Assembly (NCBI GenBank): GCA_002898935.1
Contig: BEII01000068.1
Location: forward strand, 1 to 7,609
Length of the DNA stretch: 7,609 nt
From: a bacterium HR32
Lineage (GTDB): Bacteria; Sysuimicrobiota; Sysuimicrobiia; Sysuimicrobiales; Sysuimicrobiaceae
Direction: 5' to 3'
Position numbers and translations under genes: made by a program. Below the pieces are notes generated by a model, which did not search any database, had not been told where the DNA came from, and saw only the letters and a list, made by a program, of their open reading frames with translations. Below are positions 6,209 through 7,609 of this stretch, one piece after another (positions within the stretch are counted from its first letter, which is position 1; the number at the start of each line of letters is the position of its first letter).

Positions 6209-6433
6209 ATGACGGCGAAAAAGGAAGCGGCCATCGAGGTGGAGGGCACGGTGGTGGAGGTGCTGCCCAACGGGATGTTCCGGGTGGAGCTTCCCAGCGG
6301 GCACCGGGTGCTGGCTCACATCTCGGGCAAGATGCGCATCCACTTCATCCGGATCTCCCCGGGGGACCGGGTGAAGGTGGAGCTGTCGCCCTACGACCCC
6401 ACCCGGGGCCGCATCACGTACCGGTACCGGTAG
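6209..6433 (+). CDS. infA: Translation initiation factor IF-1
   Basis: IF-1 binds the A site of the 30S subunit during initiation and assists IF-2 and IF-3. The 74 residues are a single OB fold of normal length. IEVEGTVVEVLPNGMFRVEL (9-28), HRVLAHISGKMRIHFIRI (32-49), PGDRVKVELSPYD and the close TRGRITYRYR are near-invariant in the family. The purine run GGGGAGGG at 6201-6208 abuts the ATG, so the better spaced ribosome binding site is probably GAGGT at 6195-6199. A 33 nt spacer separates it from map. No KOW-domain gene lies between map and infA, unlike in many Firmicutes. Confidence 0.97.
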   Translation: MTAKKEAAIEVEGTVVEVLPNGMFRVELPSGHRVLAHISGKMRIHFIRISPGDRVKVELSPYDPTRGRITYRYR

Positions 6434-6446
6434 CGAGGTGAGGGCC

Positions 6447-6560
6447 ATGAAGGTGCGCGCGTCGGTGCGGAGGATGTGCGAGAAGTGCAAGATCGTCCGC
6501 CGGCACGGCCGGGTGCGGGTGATCTGCGAGAACCCGAAGCACAAGCAGAAGCAAGGGTAA
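6447..6560 (+). CDS. rpmJ: Large ribosomal subunit protein bL36
   Basis: L36 is the smallest 50S protein and is stabilised by one zinc ion. The 37 residues are exactly the usual length: MKVRASVRRMCEKCKIVRR, then HGRVRVICENPKHKQKQG. The zinc ligands are C11, C14, C27 and H32, the Cys-Cys-Cys-His set of the zinc-binding form. GAGGTGAGGG in the 13 nt spacer after infA supplies the ribosome binding site. The infA-rpmJ-rpsM neighbourhood is the standard arrangement. Confidence 0.97.
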   Translation: MKVRASVRRMCEKCKIVRRHGRVRVICENPKHKQKQG

Positions 6561-6573
6561 CCGGGAGGCGGCG

Positions 6574-6957
6574 ATGGCGCGGATCGCGGGCGTAGACCTG
6601 CCGCGGGACAAGCGGGTGGACGTGGCGCTCACGTACATCTACGGCGTGGGGCGGTCCCGGGCGTACGAGATCCTCCTGCGGGCCGGGGTGAGCCCCGAGA
6701 CCCGGGTGCGGAACCTCACCGAGGACGAGGTGAGCCGGCTGCGGGACGTGGTGGAGCGCCAGTACCGGGTGGAGGGAGACCTGCGCCGCGAGGTGGCCAT
6801 GAACATCCGCCGCCTGGTGGACATCGGCTGCTACCGGGGCCTGCGGCACAAGCGGGGCCTGCCGGTCCGCGGCCAGCGCACCCGGACCAACGCGCGGACG
6901 CGCAAGGGACCCCGGAAGACCGTGGGGATCAAGAAGCGGGCCGTGGCGAAGAAGTGA
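6574..6957 (+). CDS. rpsM: Small ribosomal subunit protein uS13
   Basis: S13 sits at the top of the 30S head and makes the intersubunit bridges with the large subunit; its basic tail reaches the P-site tRNA. The 127 residues fit the family. MARIAGVDLPRDKRVDVALTYIYGVG opens it, including the helix-two-turn-helix region. The tail has the signature GCYRGLRHKRGLPVRGQRTRTNARTRKGPRK (about 93-123) and ends in a lysine-rich stretch. GGGAGG at 6563-6568 is the ribosome binding site, 5 nt before the ATG. In E. coli the S4-binding pseudoknot covers this gene's start; here the spacer after rpmJ is only 13 nt and no such fold was recognised. Confidence 0.97.
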   Translation: MARIAGVDLPRDKRVDVALTYIYGVGRSRAYEILLRAGVSPETRVRNLTEDEVSRLRDVVERQYRVEGDLRREVAMNIRRLVDIGCYRGLRHKRGLPVRGQRTRTNARTRKGPRKTVGIKKRAVAKK

Positions 6958-6972
6958 GGAGGGTAGTAGAGG

Positions 6973-7359
6973 ATGGCGAAGAAGGGCCGCACGCGCCGGC
7001 GGGAGCGGAAGAACGTGCCCCTGGGGCACGCCCACATCCAGTCCACGTTCAACAACACCATCGTGACCATCACCGACCCCCAGGGGAACGTGCTGTCCTG
7101 GGCCAGCGCGGGCACCCAGGGGTTCAAGGGCTCGCGGAAGGGCACGCCCTTTGCCGCGGGACTGGCCGCGGAGGCCGCGGCCCGCAAGGCCATGGAGCAC
7201 GGGGTGCGGCAGGTGGAGGTGTACGTGAAGGGGCCGGGGCCGGGCCGCGAGGCGGCCATCCGGTCCCTGCAGGCCGCGGGGCTGGACATCAGCCTGATCA
7301 AGGACGTGACGCCGGTCCCCCACAACGGGTGCCGGCCCCCGAAGCGCCGGCGCGTCTAG
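6973..7359 (+). CDS. rpsK: Small ribosomal subunit protein uS11
   Basis: S11 lies on the 30S platform and helps shape the mRNA exit path near the E site. The 128 residues are the normal length. Hallmarks are GHAHIQSTFNNTIVTITD (18-35), WASAGTQGFKGSRKGTPFAA (about 43-62), VEVYVKGPGPGREAAIRSL (about 82-100) and the closing VTPVPHNGCRPPKRRRV. AGGAGGG at 6957-6963, overlapping the rpsM stop, gives a ribosome binding site 9 nt from the ATG. It is followed by the largest gap in the window, before rpsD. Confidence 0.98.
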   Translation: MAKKGRTRRRERKNVPLGHAHIQSTFNNTIVTITDPQGNVLSWASAGTQGFKGSRKGTPFAAGLAAEAAARKAMEHGVRQVEVYVKGPGPGREAAIRSLQAAGLDISLIKDVTPVPHNGCRPPKRRRV

Positions 7360-7376
7360 CCGGGGCACACAGCGAC

Positions 7377-7435
7377 ATCCCGCAATCCGGCTGAGAGGCG
7401 GGGTCCCGGAAGCGCGCCTTCCGGGTGCTGCCGGA
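7377..7435 (+). promoter_or_regulatory. Candidate structured rpsD leader (pseudoknot-like), possible S4 operator
   Basis: The 92 nt rpsK-rpsD spacer allows three mutually compatible helices. Helix A pairs ATCCCGC (7377-7383) with GCGGGGT (7398-7404), 7 bp including one G-U. Helix B pairs CCCGGAAG (7405-7412) with CTTCCGGG (7418-7425), 8 perfect bp and a 5 nt loop, directly abutting helix A. Helix C pairs TCCGGC (7386-7391), in the loop of A, with GCCGGA (7430-7435), 6 bp, making a pseudoknot that ends 2 nt before the rpsD Shine-Dalgarno GGAGG (7438-7442). S4 is known to repress its own synthesis through leader structures in E. coli and Bacillus; assigning that role here is inference. A competing hairpin, TTCCGG (7419-7424) with CCGGAA (7431-7436), excludes B and C. 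No T-run follows, so it is not an ordinary terminator. Confidence 0.4.
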
Positions 7436-7451
7436 ACGGAGGGAGCAGTCC

Positions 7452-7609
7452 ATGGGACGGTACCACGACGCGGTGTGCCGCCTGTGCCGCCGCGAGGGGT
7501 TGAAGCTGTACCTGAAGGGCGACAAGTGCTACACGGACAAGTGCCCGGTGGTCAAGCGGGCGAAGCCGCCGGGCATGCACCTGCCCTCCCGGCGGAAGGC
7601 GTCCGAGTA
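7452..7609 (+). CDS. rpsD: Small ribosomal subunit protein uS4, zinc-binding type (5' part, partial)
   Basis: S4 nucleates assembly of the 30S 5' domain and in several bacteria regulates its own mRNA. Only the first 52 residues and two bases of the next codon are in the window. MGRYHDAVCRLCRREGLKLYLKG leads into C26 and C31; together with C9 and C12 this gives the C-x2-C-x13-C-x4-C zinc knuckle of the Thermus and Geobacillus-type S4. KCPVVKRAKPPGMH (30-43) is typical of the segment after the knuckle. The ATG has GGAGG at 7438-7442, 9 nt upstream. The order rpsM-rpsK-rpsD is that of the alpha operon, so rpoA and rplQ would be expected beyond the window. Confidence 0.96.
   Translation, partial: MGRYHDAVCRLCRREGLKLYLKGDKCYTDKCPVVKRAKPPGMHLPSRRKASE

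Noticed and set aside
6419..6432. 14-bp perfect palindrome TACCGGTACCGGTA at the end of infA
   Set aside because: It arises from the repeated codons TAC CGG of the conserved IF-1 ending Tyr-Arg-Tyr-Arg plus the TAG stop, so it needs no regulatory explanation.
7405..7425. Intrinsic terminator after rpsK
   Set aside because: The hairpin is followed by GTGCTGCCGG with no T-run, and rpsD starts directly downstream in the conserved operon order.
1..7609. Mobile elements, CRISPR arrays, tRNA genes or defence genes
   Set aside because: Coding sequence of core genes fills almost the whole window; no repeat arrays, transposase motifs or cloverleaf sequences were seen.

Overview
The window is a dense, single-strand (+) run of translation and housekeeping genes: the spc ribosomal-protein operon running straight into the start of the alpha operon. 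The order is rplX (3' end only), rplE, rpsN, rpsH, rplF, rplR, rpsE, rpmD, rplO, secY, adk, map, infA, rpmJ, rpsM, rpsK, rpsD (5' part only). Every gene is recognisable from its conserved core, and none looks broken. The window cuts the first and last genes.

The organism is a bacterium with very high GC content. The gene order (adk-map-infA-rpmJ inserted between secY and rpsM), the short zinc-binding S14, the zinc-binding adenylate kinase lid and the zinc-binding S4 point to a Gram-positive-like (Terrabacteria-type) lineage, quite possibly a thermophile of an uncultured phylum. A finer placement cannot be made by eye. The gene set is chromosomal core, with no mobile element, CRISPR array, tRNA, rRNA or phage gene.

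Layout: positions 1-2782 hold L24 to S5, packed with 9-16 nt spacers, all the complete genes having ATG starts. Positions 2785-6175 (rpmD, rplO, secY, adk, map) are tighter still: spacers are 2 nt or negative, four of the five starts are GTG, and secY and adk both start inside the previous stop as GTGA. Translational coupling is likely here. Positions 6209-7359 (infA, rpmJ, rpsM, rpsK) return to ATG starts with short spacers. The only sizeable gap is 92 nt between rpsK and rpsD. It can fold into an 8-bp hairpin stacked on a 7-bp helix, with a 6-bp pseudoknot pairing that ends just before the rpsD ribosome binding site. This is the most interesting non-coding signal, and by analogy with known S4 autoregulation it is a candidate translational operator.

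Together the genes make ribosomal proteins of both subunits, the protein-export channel SecY, adenylate kinase, N-terminal methionine removal and initiation factor IF-1. No previously undescribed system was found; the findings are modest regulatory and sequence-variant observations.
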